From the NCBI RefSeq assembly GCF_964275005.1, contig NC_092705.1, positions 19,868,385 to 19,932,384 on the forward strand: a stretch of 64,000 bases of DNA. Direction: 5' to 3'. Source of the DNA: Diadema setosum. Its lineage: Eukaryota > Echinodermata > Echinoidea > Diadematoida > Diadematidae. The notes beneath the pieces were generated by a model. It searched no databases. It was not told the DNA's origin and worked only from the letters and a program-made list of their open reading frames with translations. This document shows positions 47,004 to 59,642 of this stretch, piece after piece. Position 1 is the stretch's first letter; the number at the start of each line of letters is the position of its first letter. The translations under genes and the position numbers were made by a program.

Positions 47004-50000
47004 GACTGGAAGCTTTTCATCACAGCACATGTACACATACAACTTACAATGGAGTCACTGTGCCGTAAATCACAAAATAACAGCATTTCAAAAAACACAT
47101 GCTATTCTATGCAAAGTGCATTTACACTGTTGTGAACAAGAATATCCTTACACAGTACTTACATTAAAAAGGCGATTGAGATACAATGTAAGCCATACAT
47201 AACTCAAACTTGGAACACTCAATTGGCTTCTACTTTTCGCACACTGAACGAGTCAAACCATCCCGTGCATGTCATTCAACAAAGAGTAGAAACAATTGCG
47301 AGTTAGAAAATGGTGGCAAGCCATTTTCCAAATAAATGCTGTGAGACATTCTGCTCTACTGGTGTTCCTATTTCAGATGGCACGAGCACTTTACAGAGAA
47401 GACCAACAATCACAGTGTACAGCATCAAGTAAAGCACCAATAACAAACTCTTGTCTGACCTTTTTACCACTAATACATTAATGTTTACTCTCTTTTTTTT
47501 TTCATGAGCACACAAATGACATCAAATAAGTACAGTACAACTGGATGGCAAAGCAAAACATGTGTACCATGACCAAAATAGAAAATTTTCACTAGGTAAT
47601 ACACTCATTTGCATAAACCTGTATTCACAGCACCTTACAAACTAATTGCACATGAATTTGCTTATCTGTAAAATATGAGTGCAAGCCCACTTTACAGCTT
47701 GCTAGTTTAAGCAGTCAAAACCAAATATATATCAACAAATGTGCAGTGTGCAGTGTGCAGCAATTCTTACCAGACCCACATTTGTTAGCATTGACATGTA
47801 TTATGTGCAGATGTGCACTCAGTAAAGTTAGTCTCTCCATACAGGGGAAAAGCACAGAAAATGTAACAAACTGGATAACTTTTTCTGCTAAATGAAACTC
47901 TGTAGATTTGTCTGTGCTTGCCATTTTTGATAGTCCCCACCTCTTTATATTATTTCAGTATAGTGACCTAACTCTACAGTGGAAGATTACAGAGTACAGC
48001 ATGGCTCAAGTGAGATTTTTATTTTTTCTTTCGTACTAAAAATCCTCTTCCATCATTTTTCAAACAGCAACATTTTATATACAATGCTGTGAGTACTGTT
48101 GGAGTGTGAGGACACAAAAACTGCTGCTTCCTCAAATCTTTCCAATCTTGTTTGAGTGCTGAGGTGCATTTCTAAATAACACTGTGAATTCGCCCTTTGA
48201 GGGGGTAATTATGCATGCAATATCTAACCAATTATGAAGTGTAAAATCATGGCCTCTGTAACTGCAGTCAGAAGTAAAATTGTGCATAAACCATGACTTT
48301 GACTGCAAATAAGTATTCAACGTGAATATACTATAACACAATTATAAATGTTATCACCACCTCACAAGTACATGGGCAAGAAGTACATATAGTTACAAGA
48401 ATCTTAGCACAATAAGGTTGCTGAGAAGTGGAAAGATTTTTTTCTTAATATTTTTTTAAATCTATTATTATTATGATTTTTTTTAAATGTGCTACAGTAT
48501 CATCTAGTGGGCAGTGCTACTATCTTCCCTTGAGAAGAACGGTCATATTTGATCTACAATGAAATATACCTACCAGGCATGTCTGACTACCAAAAAAAAA
48601 AAAAAAAAAATGAATACAAAAAAATAAAAGAAAACAGAAGAAGAAAAAAAAAAAACCAACAAAAAACCCGTGACATTCATCAAAGCTGAGACATTTACAC
48701 ATATGAAATGTGGTGGGAGCAATAGGGCTGCCCTGAATAGGTAAATGGCAGAGGAAATGAGAAACATGTATTACACAAATAGCAGGCACACTTGAGATAA
48801 TGAAGCCTTTAAGTAATGAACAGAGTTCCTTCTCTACCAGTGCTACTACTTGGTACAGCTGTATGAAAAATAAATTTGTAAATTTATGTTTGTCTATAGC
48901 AGCAGTCATATTCCATTTTTACCAGCAGAAAAACAAAATAGTAATAATATTTATGAAAGCTGAAGATAAACCCTCCAGAAAAGGCATTCTATGCAGAATA
49001 TTTATATAAAAATAGGCTAGCAAAGATGAAACAGCAATTATATACACATTATTGTCTTCAGTTTTTGTATCATTTCAAATCATCATGATTGCAAAGCTTG
49101 ACCCTTGACCCGTGAAACAATGCAAGGCTGGAAGTTTGTATGTCTGTGTATTTGTGTGTGTGTTTATGTGTGTGTGTGTGTTAAATGTCCATAGCAAGAA
49201 GAGTGGTACTTGTAGAATGAGATAAAATGACAGGAGAGGTAAACTCAGAATACCAAGAATTATTTGCAGACATGGAACAAAGCAAAACCAACATTTTAAG
49301 TTCACCAACTTTCACACTCTACTAATGTAAATGACATCACATAGACTTTTCAATAATAACACAATACTTCCATTATTATATTGTATTCACATGACAAAAC
49401 AGCACTGGCTGAAACACCACAGATAATTTCTCATTGATTGTCTCAATCTCATTAAATGAGATTAAGCAATCAATTATTAGACCTGTATTATAGTGAACAA
49501 ATCTCACTCCACTAATGCCATGCATCACAGCACCCCTTCTACGCTGCATATATTTCACAAGATTTTGATCGACAGTAGCTCCTAACAAAAACTGAACCTG
49601 GATTGTTTGCTTTCCTTGTTAACCTATGGCCAACTAGTACAGGTTGGATCATGCTTAGCAATGGCTGTATCCCTTCAACCCTTGAACACATGTCAAATGT
49701 AACCTTGTTCTGTGTTTACTAGTTATGACTGACAGTAAACTATTTCCAGTTTATCCTTGATGCATCCAATTATTGCCAGTGCCATTGAACACAGAGAAAA
49801 CATCTACATGGTACTGACTGAGAATGCATAAGATTTAGACAAGTTTTTGGAAGAAACCTGGCCACTATTATTAACACATGGGATGTAAAGCCATGATTGT
49901 TTCTCCATGAAAGTGTTCTCTAGTCAAGCTGGCAAGATCAGGTAGTGTCATGTACAGTTAAAAAGAGTGTACAGTAATTCACAAAAAACTGCACATACAC

Positions 50001-51448
50001 CATGCATGACTTGTGTCATATAACTCGGGTTTACACAATGTATAGTATGCATGAAGAATGCCTACACTGCGACAAAGACGGCAAAATCAAACATGTGGCA
50101 TTAAACCATGTAACATTCATATGTTTTATAATATTTACATTCAGCCTCTTGTGTAATATCAGCACAGAGCTTGCAAATTACTTCCATAAGATAACTTACT
50201 TGTCCAGTATGCAATGTGCTGACAATGTTTGCGAAACCCTTTACCTTTAGAAACAATATTTTCATCCTTGCTTTAACATTTCATCAAACCAAAACATTCT
50301 CAACAGTTTGCACACATTACAACCCAACGTTGAGTCTATGCTGAAAGGACACACAGTACAAAATATTGCTTATGTGACACACACTGAGGTGATCTAAATG
50401 AAAGATTTTGTCGATATGTAATGCCCTAAGTCTCTAAATCACAAGACAATTCACATGTAAGATTATTATCATTCTTGACCTTTGTCAACATAACCATCAG
50501 TTTCAACAATTAAGTTGCACAGTAAGATGTTTGAAGATTTTAACACCAGACACATAAAACAAAATATGCCTTTTTAGGAGGAACAAGCTGCAGGTCATAT
50601 AGTCTAATTTGCAGTCATTTTGTCAATGGAAGAATTGAGTTTATATTTTGAAACACATTAAGACAGGTGCAACAATACAGCTGCTACACAGCTATATACT
50701 AAGTACTGTACAAGAAATACTTAATCATGCAAAAAATCTGATCAGCAAATAGCCCTGCATGGCAAGAAATGTATGTAGAATTCCCGCTTATGGGAGAAAG
50801 ATCATACCACACACTCCAGTCAATACAGTGTTAGTAGATTATAATCTTTGTATCTCACAACATGTACTGTAAAACCAGAATTTTTTGCCAGCATGAAACT
50901 TTCGCAAACACTCTTGCATGCATAATACTTTCACAAGTCTTGGCTTCTCATGAAATTTGCGAAAGTTTCATGCATGTGAACATTTTTGGTTGCAAAGTAT
51001 CAGTGTTTCACATGACGCAGTGCTGGTGAGTGCCTGGTATCATAACCTTGACATAGAATGCCGGAAATGGAATGTTTTTTCTACTCAACAAACCTGATTC
51101 TGATCATTCAAACACTATGCAAGCAGCCTCACAAAACACCCTTCAAATTTTCAGGACATTTCATTGCGCAGATGGAGCAAGAAGAAGACACTGAAATCTG
51201 GGTCTTCTTTGATAATTTCATACTTTCAATTCCATGATATTCCATGACGCATGCATGATGTATGAAGATTCTTGTCTGGTCACACAGGAATTCATCAATT
51301 ATTCCCTTCCAACACCTCTCTACTTCTCTTTAGAAAAGGAAAAGAAAACAATGAACTTGAAACCATTACAGGTCACTAACACAGAGAAACAATGGAAAAA
51401 GGTGAAAAGTGTGCTGATGCTCATGAATAATTTCATGAGGTACACTTG
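47004..51448 (-). other. no exon seen; possible 3' UTR of TBC1D24-like gene
   Basis: Lies downstream of the minus-strand stop codon at 51,449. It contains a minus-strand AATAAA near 48,016, poly-A/T tracts (48,587-48,610, 48,646-48,657), a GT tract (49,155-49,181) and an ACTGTAAAACCAGAA-type decayed MITE at 50,875-51,000. Part may be 3' UTR, but no transcript end can be fixed. Confidence 0.35.
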
Positions 51449-51614
51449 CTAGGCATTGTTCTCGGTAGGGTTCCTGCCATCTTCCATGGTGATAACCTCT
51501 ATGACTGCACAGCTATAGGACCTCTCGCTAGCCAGGGGTGGGTTGTTGAAGGTCAGGCAGCGGCCACTGAAACCTTTGGTCAAATCGCCCTCAATCAGAA
51601 TTCCATCCCCATCA
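51449..51614 (-). CDS. TBC1D24: last exon of TBC1D24-like gene
   Basis: Acceptor TCTTCTAG, 166 bp, stop TAG at 51,449-51,451. It encodes the end of TLDc (GILIEGDLTKGFSGRCLTF..SYSCAVIEVITME) and a ten-residue tail (DGRNPTENNA). Confidence 0.85.
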
Positions 51615-54600
51615 CTAGAAGACACAAAAATTCACACTAAAAAATTAGAATCTCATCTGATGAATCCTCTGTAAAAAATCATGGTGGCTGGTGACTTCCT
51701 CTTCTAGCATCTACAATCAAAAATATGCTTTCTTTTAAGAAATTCTCTTACAAGAAACCATGGAATTCAGAGGGATTCAGCTAATTCCCTAGTACTGACA
51801 TCTCCAGTAAGTGGGTATCTTTACAAACAAGGCAATAAATTGTGACTGTTTCATTCATTAAGTTCCAATGATGTGATACTCATGGATCACTTCACGACAA
51901 ATCTCGTTAAAAATGCAGAATTATGAACATCTGTTATTTAAACAATAAAAAAAGTTGATGAAAAAAGCCTCACTGTGACAGTTTAAAGCAGAATACAAAA
52001 TACATATGATAACTAATACGGTTGAAGATTTGAATAACGACACTAGAAAATGTGGTTCACATGCAAAGAAAGTAAAACATTCAAAGGAGTTTATGATTAT
52101 CAATTCAAAAAATTTCCTTGGGTGTCTTTTACCCAGGTCTTAGTACTTAGATCCTGAGTACAGCTTTTGCATGACTGCAGGTAAGAGTTGTAAAGTGCTG
52201 ATGTTAGAGTCTTTTAAGCTTGGGTTGGAACCAGGTGCGAGCATGGCTAGCAATAGTGTTCACAGACTGGGCCTGGGGTCCGTATCACAAAGTCACGAAG
52301 TCTTTACATACATCTAAGAATGGCCAAAGTTGCTCATATGTAGCTATGAAAGACTTTTAAATCCATTTCATGACGTGTCTCCTAAGTGAGTCTTATGAGC
52401 AAAAAAGTCTCTCATAAGACTTTCATAAAACCGACCCCAGGTGAGGTTATTTAGAGCTAGTTTTCATGGCGAAGAATGGTTATGACATCACACTTTAATA
52501 CTGTACAAGCTGAAATTTTAGCGGTGGTTTTATTTTCGCGAATTTCGCGAATCGCCTTTGAACCGCGAAAATAACAACACGCGAAAATAACAACGTGTGA
52601 ACAGATAAGCACAGTTCGACCTCGCAACCGCGAAATTAACAACACCTGAAAATGTTCTCCTAGTAGCAATTCGCGAAAATATCTGTACGCGAAAATTTCA
52701 GCTCGTACAGTAATCCATAGACTTGGTGATACTCACCCTCCTCCTACTGCTATCAGAGTAGGCGTGGCTCTCATGAACATTTCACTCATTCTCCTCTTCA
52801 TGTCCTCCTTGCCCTCCTCCACGTCCCCCTCCTCCTCCTCCTTGTCCTCTTTTCCTGGGGCGTTGATCCCTACCCATGGGTACTTCTTCTCCTCTGGGGC
52901 CAGGCTAAAGAGGAAGCTCTCTCCTGTACCAAAGTAGATTCCTTTGTGGTCCTCATCATTCCTCGTACTCCAGCTTGCTGATAGGTATGCACCGAAAATC
53001 TGCAATGAACATGTTTGTAAATTAGCAATGTAACATATCGAAAATTTAGAATTTTGGAGAAAAAAACCAACAATAAATACTAACATTTCATCCATGTTTT
53101 CTTTTTTTCTTTTTTTTTTTCTCTCTCTCTCTCTCTTTGAGTACATCATTCACAATGTGGGAAAAATGCAATTAAATGATTCTTGAGACATATTTTTATC
53201 AAATCTCAGCGAAGTACAGTGCAAGTTCAATTTGTAAACAAATTCCAGTCTTCTATTGAGTAAAATAAAACCAAACAATTGTCCTTTGGAGACTAGTCGT
53301 AGTTCACATGAAGAGGGTAAATGAAAGCAGATGAAGAGGTGCAAATGTCACATGTAGGGAAAATTTCAGTGACCTTTGCTCTTTGCCCTTGAGGGACTTT
53401 TTTCCTAAAAGTATGATACACTGAACGATATTGAGACATAGACAAAGAATGGAGCTGGTATCACTCATGATGCCCACTGCCTTATCAAACTTCTCATGGA
53501 GTCCAACTACTGTATGCACCATATATTTTGCAAGGCTTTTACTTTTGTGAAATTCTGGAGTCAGGTGCTATTCGCAAATTTAGCAATACACCAAATTATC
53601 TGACCTGATCTGGACAAAAGTGCAACATACATGAATACATTTCTCTGTTTACAACTCTATTCAACAATTGTGAATTTTACCACTCACAAACAAGTCGAGA
53701 AGTCCCAATTCGCAACAACAACAACAAAAAAGACCCGTAAATATATTATGGTGTGTACAGTAATCTGCACATTGGGGCCATCCTCTAGGCTACTGGTAGG
53801 ATGATAGAGGTCCACGTTACCTCTTGGTCTGACGTCTTGATGAGGAGGATGGTAGGTTCACAGTACTCGCAGCGAGTGTAGAACGTGGTGAGGGAGAATC
53901 CATGCTCCTGAGTGGTGAATACGAGACTTGGCTGGTAGACACTGAACCTGCTTGGGATCCATCCCCACAATGTGTGTAGCTACAGAACAGACACAAATGG
54001 CATACGTACAACTTTACTACTAAGTTTTCCATTATGAATCCACAAGGTAACATTTGCAAACTTTTACTTATAACTTCAATAACTTCATATAATAACAGCC
54101 ATGATATACCAGCCTCATTGTATCAGTTATGTTATACAAGTCATGGTATACCAGTCATGTTATACCAGGTTCGTTATGCTATATCAGTCATGTTATACCA
54201 GTCATACTGTACCAATCATGTAACACGGGGCATATTATACCAGTCATGTTGTTTACAAGTCATATTACAACAGTTATCATGAATCAGCCATCTGTGTACT
54301 AACCTGCTGATGAGATATAACAGAAGACTTGATTGGAGTCAGCTTAGAAAGGGCATCATTTTGTCTCTGTGTGTTTCTTCTGGAGGGAGAATTATCCTCT
54401 CTTAGCTGCTGTTTGTGCTTTGTCTGGTATGCTCCAATCACTGACCTGGACAGGCCTCGGAACTGGAAACCTTCCTGAGGAGGACACAGGGGAGATCCGT
54501 TGTATGAAGAACAGAAGAATTTTTCATCATTTTATACACTGTAGAAGTGGACATTTTTGTGGTGTTGACATTTTTGTGCATTTCGCGCAACCAGAAACTA

Positions 54601-57600
54601 GCGTGAAAATAAAAGCACAAAAATATTTCTGCTGGCCGTATGTTCCAGTAGTTGATGTCTTGATTCTGCGGAATTAAAAACATGCGGAACTCTTCTTGCC
54701 CGGCCGAGCGTGAAAAAACTAAGTCGCGTGAAAAATATCCACTTTTACAGTATATATTTTAGCTTTGTAATCTGTAGGAATGCTTACTGTGACGACGCTG
54801 TACATAAAAAATCAAGTTAATACAAGTGGGAAGAAGTGGACTCTGATGCTATCACATTCTTGACATTAGCTGTGGTGAAGTGGGATTGTGTCAAGATCAA
54901 AGATGAAACTAGAAATGTCGCTTTGGCGACTGGTATGCCTCCGCCATAATGCATGATTTTCCCAATAGGTCTAGATAGTACATGTGGACAATGTGTGATT
55001 ACATTTTCACAAAATTGGCAAAATATTGAAATGACAAGTTTGTCACAAATGTCTTGAATGTTCACCTTCCTTGACCTAGGTTTAATTGGATGAATAGGAG
55101 AGCATGTATCTAGGGATTTAAGGACTTTAACTTGACTTTGACCCATTCATACATTTAGGCATTGAGTAATTTTCAAGGTACAGGTGTGGAGAAAAAGTGC
55201 AATTTCTGAATTGAATAGTAAATTGTTACCATTTTCATCTGGCCCTTGACCCTAAAATTCATAAGATAATCACTTTCAGGTAGAACATGCATAATATGTA
55301 CTAAGTTTCAAGATAACTTGAGCCACTTCGAGATATGGAGGAAAAAGTTAGTTCAGCACTTTCACTTGATCTTTGACCTTTTGACCTTTGAGGCAAAAAA
55401 AGAAGAAAAAAAAAACTTTCCAGAGAATTTCTATTAGGTTACACATGCATACACCAAGTGTAAAAAAATAATAACCCTGCTGGCATTGCAAAAATATGAG
55501 GGAAATAGTAAAATTTTGAAGTGTTGCACTTGACCTTTGACCCCTGACCTTTGACCCCATGAACCCTACATTCTCTAGATAATCACTTCCAGTCAGTACA
55601 TGTATATACTATGTTCCATGAAGATACCTTGAACAATTTTCCAAGGCACGGAGAAAAAAAAGAAGTTTTGATATTTTTACTTGACCTTTTGACCTTTGAC
55701 CTTTGACCTCATGACCCAAACTTTCACCAGAGAATCTTAATTGGGTAATACATGTATACACTAAGTTTCAAGAAAATATCTTCAAGCATTCAATAGATAT
55801 GGTGAAAATAGTGAAATTTCATGTATTTGACCCTGACCTTTTGACCTTTGACCTTTGACCTCATGACGCAAACTTTCACTAGAGAATCTTAATTGGGTAA
55901 TACATGTATACACTAAGTTTCAAGAAAATATCTTCAGGCATTCAATAGATATGGTGGAAATAGTGAAATTTTATGTATTTGACCTTGACCTTTTGACCTT
56001 TGACCTTGAGCATGTGCACCCAAAAGTTGATAGGCACAACTTCACCCCCTAATACACATACATGCCAAGTTTCATTAGGATACCTCAACAGATTTTGATA
56101 GTTACCTTGTCCACAAAATTCATTACGGACGGACGGAAGGACGGACGGACGGACGGACGGACGGACGGACGGACGGACAACCCGAAAACATAATGCCTCC
56201 GGCACCACTTCGTGGCGGAGGCATAAAAATTACAAAGAAAATCTTAATGACATGCATGATGGTATACTATATTCACATAGAACAGTTTACATGTTCTACT
56301 GGACAAGGAATTGATAGTTGAAAAATGCACAGTGACATGGTCCTAAGCAGCCCAGCCTCAAGGTCCCCTGGTGGACATTTACCTTTCCCTACCCCTAGGG
56401 ATGATTCCTCCCAAATATGATCAGAATCAATTTCAGGGAAAATGACAACAGGGTTAATCTGATCAATGGGGCCACTCTGGAAATGCCATGAAAACTGCCC
56501 TCTTTCACCTACATACAATAGGCATCTATTCCTAATATCACAAGAGTGTGTTGTACTTGATCTAAAGAGGATGTTATCTTTCACCAGTGCTGTGGTAGTG
56601 TGTAGAATTTAAATAAAGCTTGCACAACACAACATCTATGGATGATCCTCTTCCATTTTTGTCAGTTTTTTCATTAATATTAGCTTCCTCCGACAATATG
56701 TCAAATGGTACAACCTGTATGCAAAACTTGTGGATCCAGCAAAGAAAAGATGATGTTTCACATCCTGACAGATGTAGCCCTGGGCCTAGTCCTGGGCATA
56801 AATAATTTCAGTTATCTGTATCTTCTGCCCCTATGAACAATTAATGATAAGAATGGCAAAAATCTGATCTCATTATGCAAAATAAAGAAAAGATTGAAAT
56901 TTTAAGTTCATCCCTTGGGCCTTGGGTAATACCAAGCTGGGATAAACCATCGATTACCACTGCCACGAGCAGCTTAATTACTCTATCTCTGAAAGGATAT
57001 AAATATGATGCCACTTCAACAGTTGTAACACCTCTAGATCTACAAACCTTTGCCACCTAAATCATTTGAGCACCTTTGTATCACCTATTCCTAGAATCAA
57101 TTCCTGCCAAATTTCCAAAATTCTAATCATGCATGATCAAAATATTAACTTAATTGTTCTGGTCCTACTCCAACATGTTCTAACATGTTCAAATATGTTA
57201 GCTCTAAATGATCAAAATGATAATTACTGTAATCATATCTGCAAGATAGTAAAACCACAAACCTCAAAGCAATCAACAGGGGAAAAAAATTGATAAGTCA
57301 TTCCTAAACAAATATAAATAATACTTTTTATACAAAATAAATTATAATGTGATGTTACGTGACTGCAATAGATCATCTCACAAAATAAGAGGAAGGAGTT
57401 GAAGGACAATTTTGACAAAAAGGGTCAATCTTATTGAAGAGGGTCATTTATTGGTGGACAGGGATTGGTTGATAGGTTGAGTCATAAGTCAATTTGACCA
57501 GACATGGTAGACATGGTGGGTTACAGTTGGACAGGCTCAGCCCCAGCTGGAGTTATTCTAGGGTTGTGAGGTCAGTGACTGGTCAAGAGGTCACTCATAG

Positions 57601-57708
57601 ATGAAGAGATTCATTCCTTGTAACCAAGATTAGTACATAATGGACAGGTGAGTAGAGCAAGGTCACGCTGGCAACAAATTGAACTCACTTCAAGAAAGTT
57701 ACACAACC

Positions 57709-57739
<31 letters not shown>

Positions 57740-57943
57740 CACCTCAGGACTATGAGCATTTTCAAAGTATTTTATACTAATTTCCATTCCTCTTTTCAGC
57801 AAATAAGACAGGTGAAATGCAAGTCTTCAATGGTGGTGTCACTGTTTACAAACTCACAGCAAGAAGGGCATTGGGAGACTCAGGGATGCTTTTGACAAAT
57901 TGGTGGATGGATGTTACTATGTCCTCTTGTGCTGGTGATGAAC
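51449..57943 (-). CDS. TBC1D24: TBC1D24-like protein, C-terminal half
   Basis: Five phase-consistent minus-strand exons: 57,943-57,858, 54,462-54,304, 53,979-53,821, 52,999-52,737 and 51,614-51,449, giving 276 visible residues. Order of parts: a short helix (SIHQFVKSIPESPNALLA), FRGLSRSVIG, a polar linker, LHTLWGWIPSRFSVYQPSLV, then the TLDc domain. TLDc landmarks are FGAYLSASWSTRN, YFGTGESFLFSL, LIAVGGG, and LTKGFSGRCLTFNNPPL. The WxWxPxRF..QP.L..HG.SL..FY block followed by FGTGE is the arrangement of TBC1D24/Skywalker, which pairs a Rab-GAP-like TBC domain with TLDc and acts in synaptic vesicle trafficking in animals. Here an acidic run (EDKEEEEGDVEEGKEDMKRR) sits inside TLDc. The N-terminal TBC domain is not in the recognised part. 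The gene symbol rests on remembered family features and is probable, not proved. Confidence 0.82.
52273..52440. mobile_element. CTGGGGTC MITE in intron
   Basis: Ends CTGGGGTCCGTATCACAAAG and TTTCATAAAACCGACCCCAG are inverted repeats. The interior has repeated AGTCTT/AAGACT modules. No clear target duplication. Confidence 0.65.
52501..52710. mobile_element. CTGTACGAGCTGAAATTTT MITE
   Basis: Left end CTGTACAAGCTGAAATTTTA, right end AAATTTCAGCTCGTACAG, with TA on both sides (52,499-52,500, 52,711-52,712). Many CGCGAAAAT modules inside. Only 26 bases separate it from the splice donor of the upstream TLDc exon. Confidence 0.88.
52737..52999 (-). CDS. TBC1D24: TLDc exon of TBC1D24-like gene
   Basis: Acceptor CATTGCAG, donor GTGAGT, 263 bp, phase 0 in and phase 2 out. 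It encodes IFGAYLSASWSTRNDEDHKG, YFGTGESFLFSLAPEEKKYP and the acidic insert ending MFMRATPTLIAVGG. Confidence 0.88.
53103..53139. repeat. CT-rich low complexity
   Basis: Poly-T followed by (CT)n. It lies in the intron between TLDc exons on the minus strand. Confidence 0.75.
53821..53979 (-). CDS. TBC1D24: exon with WGWIPSRF block
   Basis: 159 bp (53 codons), phase 0 at both ends, acceptor CTGTAG, donor GTAACG. It encodes LHTLWGWIPSRFSVYQPSLV and HGFSLTTFYTRC..EPTILLIKTSDQE, the start of the TLDc fold. Confidence 0.88.
54304..54462 (-). CDS. TBC1D24: linker exon of TBC1D24-like gene
   Basis: 159 bp (53 codons), phase 0 at both ends, acceptor GGTTTCCAG, donor GTTAGT. It starts FRGLSRSVIG, comparable to the conserved LFSRKEI-type motif after the TBC domain, then a polar, probably unstructured linker. 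Confidence 0.75.
54539..54750. mobile_element. CTGTA(G/A)AAGTGGA MITE
   Basis: Left CTGTAGAAGTGGACATTTTT, right AAAAATATCCACTTTTACAG, followed by TA. Short CGCG-containing modules inside. Related in style to 52,501-52,710 and 31,436-31,600. Confidence 0.75.
54911..56227. mobile_element. TIR element with TGACCTTTGACC arrays
   Basis: Starts near GGTATGCCTCCGCCA and ends TGGCGGAGGCATA, an inverted repeat. Inside are several diverged tandem units of about 150 bp, each with a TGACCTTTGACC-type stretch, 'tacatgtatacactaagttt' and 'aagatat'. The last two units, about 55,690-55,985, are nearly identical. The right part has (GGAC)n (56,125-56,178). No coding capacity. It lies in an intron of the TBC1D24-like gene. 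I recall similar sequences as abundant in sea urchin and other marine invertebrate genomes. Confidence 0.75.
56125..56178. repeat. (GGAC)n microsatellite
   Basis: Tandem GGAC with one GGAAGGAC interruption, part of the larger element. Confidence 0.95.
57711..57736. repeat. poly-A tract
   Basis: Homopolymer in an intron, 120 bases from the splice donor of the next exon upstream. Confidence 0.85.
57858..57943 (-). CDS. TBC1D24: exon preceding linker, TBC1D24-like gene
   Basis: 86 bp, acceptor TACCACAG, donor GTGAGT. It needs one base from the previous exon, then encodes SSPAQEDIVTSIHQFVKSIP and ESPNALLA, ending in phase 0. It fits the helix that follows the TBC domain in this family. Confidence 0.7.
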
Positions 57944-59451
57944 CTGTGGTAGACAGATGCAAATATAAACCCAAAACAGGAGTATGAATCTTTGATTAGA
58001 CATCCATTATACTCTAGATACAGAAAAGACATAGAAGGGTTCAAGGTATCTAGAATGTAGAAACTGAGATCCATGAGGCCTGACCTTCATTCTTTCTACC
58101 TCTATACAATATCATATCACACCACTTTCACTTCTGACAAAATAATTGCAAGAAAGAACAAATGCTTAAATAGACATCCATACTGTATGTATAAACTTTG
58201 AAAACAAACTTACAGTATTTGCAACTTTTTTTTTTCTTTTGCTGTTATTCAAGTTTGCAAGTTCCTACTGGTTTTCGAATTTGAATTACTTACATCATGT
58301 ACTTTTATCTTCTACTCTTTTTTCACCAACTTACATTTTATGTGACATCAATACATGTGCAGCCATTCCTACATTGTACCATCATGGTTTGACCTGATTA
58401 ACTTCACTGCACATCCACAGTATCAGTAGTATCAAGCTTGGTCAGTGTGTGGCAGCTAGATACATACACGCTACACTTCCGCAATTAAATCTTTACAGCT
58501 GCAACCATGACCATGTGTAGCTGCACATGTATTATCATTTGGTTTTCAATAAATATTGCACTGCTGTTATGTAGGATCTGCAGCATACACAATATAAGCA
58601 ATTATTACCTATAAAAGGTCCTTTTACTGGGCAATTGCAGTTGGTATTTGATTGGTCAGGAAACCACCAGTTTCCAACGGGCAATATTAGTGGGTATTTT
58701 TCTTCTTCCTGGTTTCGCCATTAACTTTACATGTTAAAACTCCGGTCAATCACCAAGAGAAAATATATATGCATTAACATATGTTGCACGCACTCAACAG
58801 TTACAAGCGTGTACTTTTGTCACTCATTTTTATAAATAACTTTAACTGATCTGTTTCGCGTACGTACACGCATACGGGGTCGGGCTAACTCGGCCCACGG
58901 GACATCTCGTCCCACCCGTCGAGGGTGGGCCGAGTTGTCCCACTCGTTGGTATCGATAGTGATCGTGAGCGCTCGTCTGTCTTTGAGTTTATTTCGTCTT
59001 TATGACGTCTTTTCTAACCGTAATTTTCATGGAATTGTGCTCAGTGGTTTCTGTAAAGAATATTTGCCAACTTTTGGGGGATACAACGACGTAAAAATGA
59101 AATTTCAGACGTTTTTATCGCGGTTTGCGATCCCCATAGGTTCACGTTCATTTCGCGCGGTGGGCTAACTCGGCCCAGCTAAGTTTTAGCTGTTGTTTTG
59201 TCAGTAAATCTCCGTAAAAATATCAATTTTATCATGTATGAAGGTGTATTCAGGGTTCCTTCAACTAATCTCATCTTCGAGGGAATTCAATTTTGCACAT
59301 GTTTGGTGAAATGTTGGATATTTGTTCGCATGATTTCATCTTTGCCGTATCCGCACCGCACCGGTCTCGCCACCAGCAGCTCGCTCACGCATATCACTGT
59401 GGCAGAGCTGAGCAGCGCCATGCCCATGCCCACTCTCGGCGAGGCACGGGG
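57944..59451. other. intron or upstream DNA, no exon seen
   Basis: From about 58,850 to 58,945, and again near 59,160, GGGCTAACTCGGCCCA-like motifs recur (58,882, 59,162). A GC-rich patch begins at 59,340. No TBC-domain exon is visible. Confidence 0.4.
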
Positions 59452-59633
59452 TAGTCTGGGCTCCGTCCCCTTTTCCTTGGTGCGACCAAGAGAGGGCGCA
59501 AATTTTCAGATTGCGATAATCGAGAGACTGCGCGCCCAGTTCTCGGCGTATCGCAATCCTCGGTTGTCACGCCCTCATACGGCTTGTCGCGTACAATCAC
59601 GGCTACGAGTAAAAGAGTCCAGAAGCTAGACTA
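59452..59633. mobile_element. 182-bp MITE, 9-bp TSD (TAGTCTGG family)
   Basis: Left end TAGTCTGGGCTCCGTCC. The reverse complement of the right end is TAGTCTAGCTTCTGGACTC. The perfect 9-bp direct repeat GGCACGGGG flanks it (59,443-59,451 and 59,634-59,642). The interior has paired GATTGCGATAA / GCGTATCGCAATC modules. Same termini and TSD length as the 1.26-kb element at 33,357. Confidence 0.8.
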
Positions 59634-59642
59634 GGCACGGGG

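Noticed and set aside
59198..59629. 143-codon plus-strand frame
   Set aside because: Half of it is the TSD-flanked MITE; no recognisable domain.
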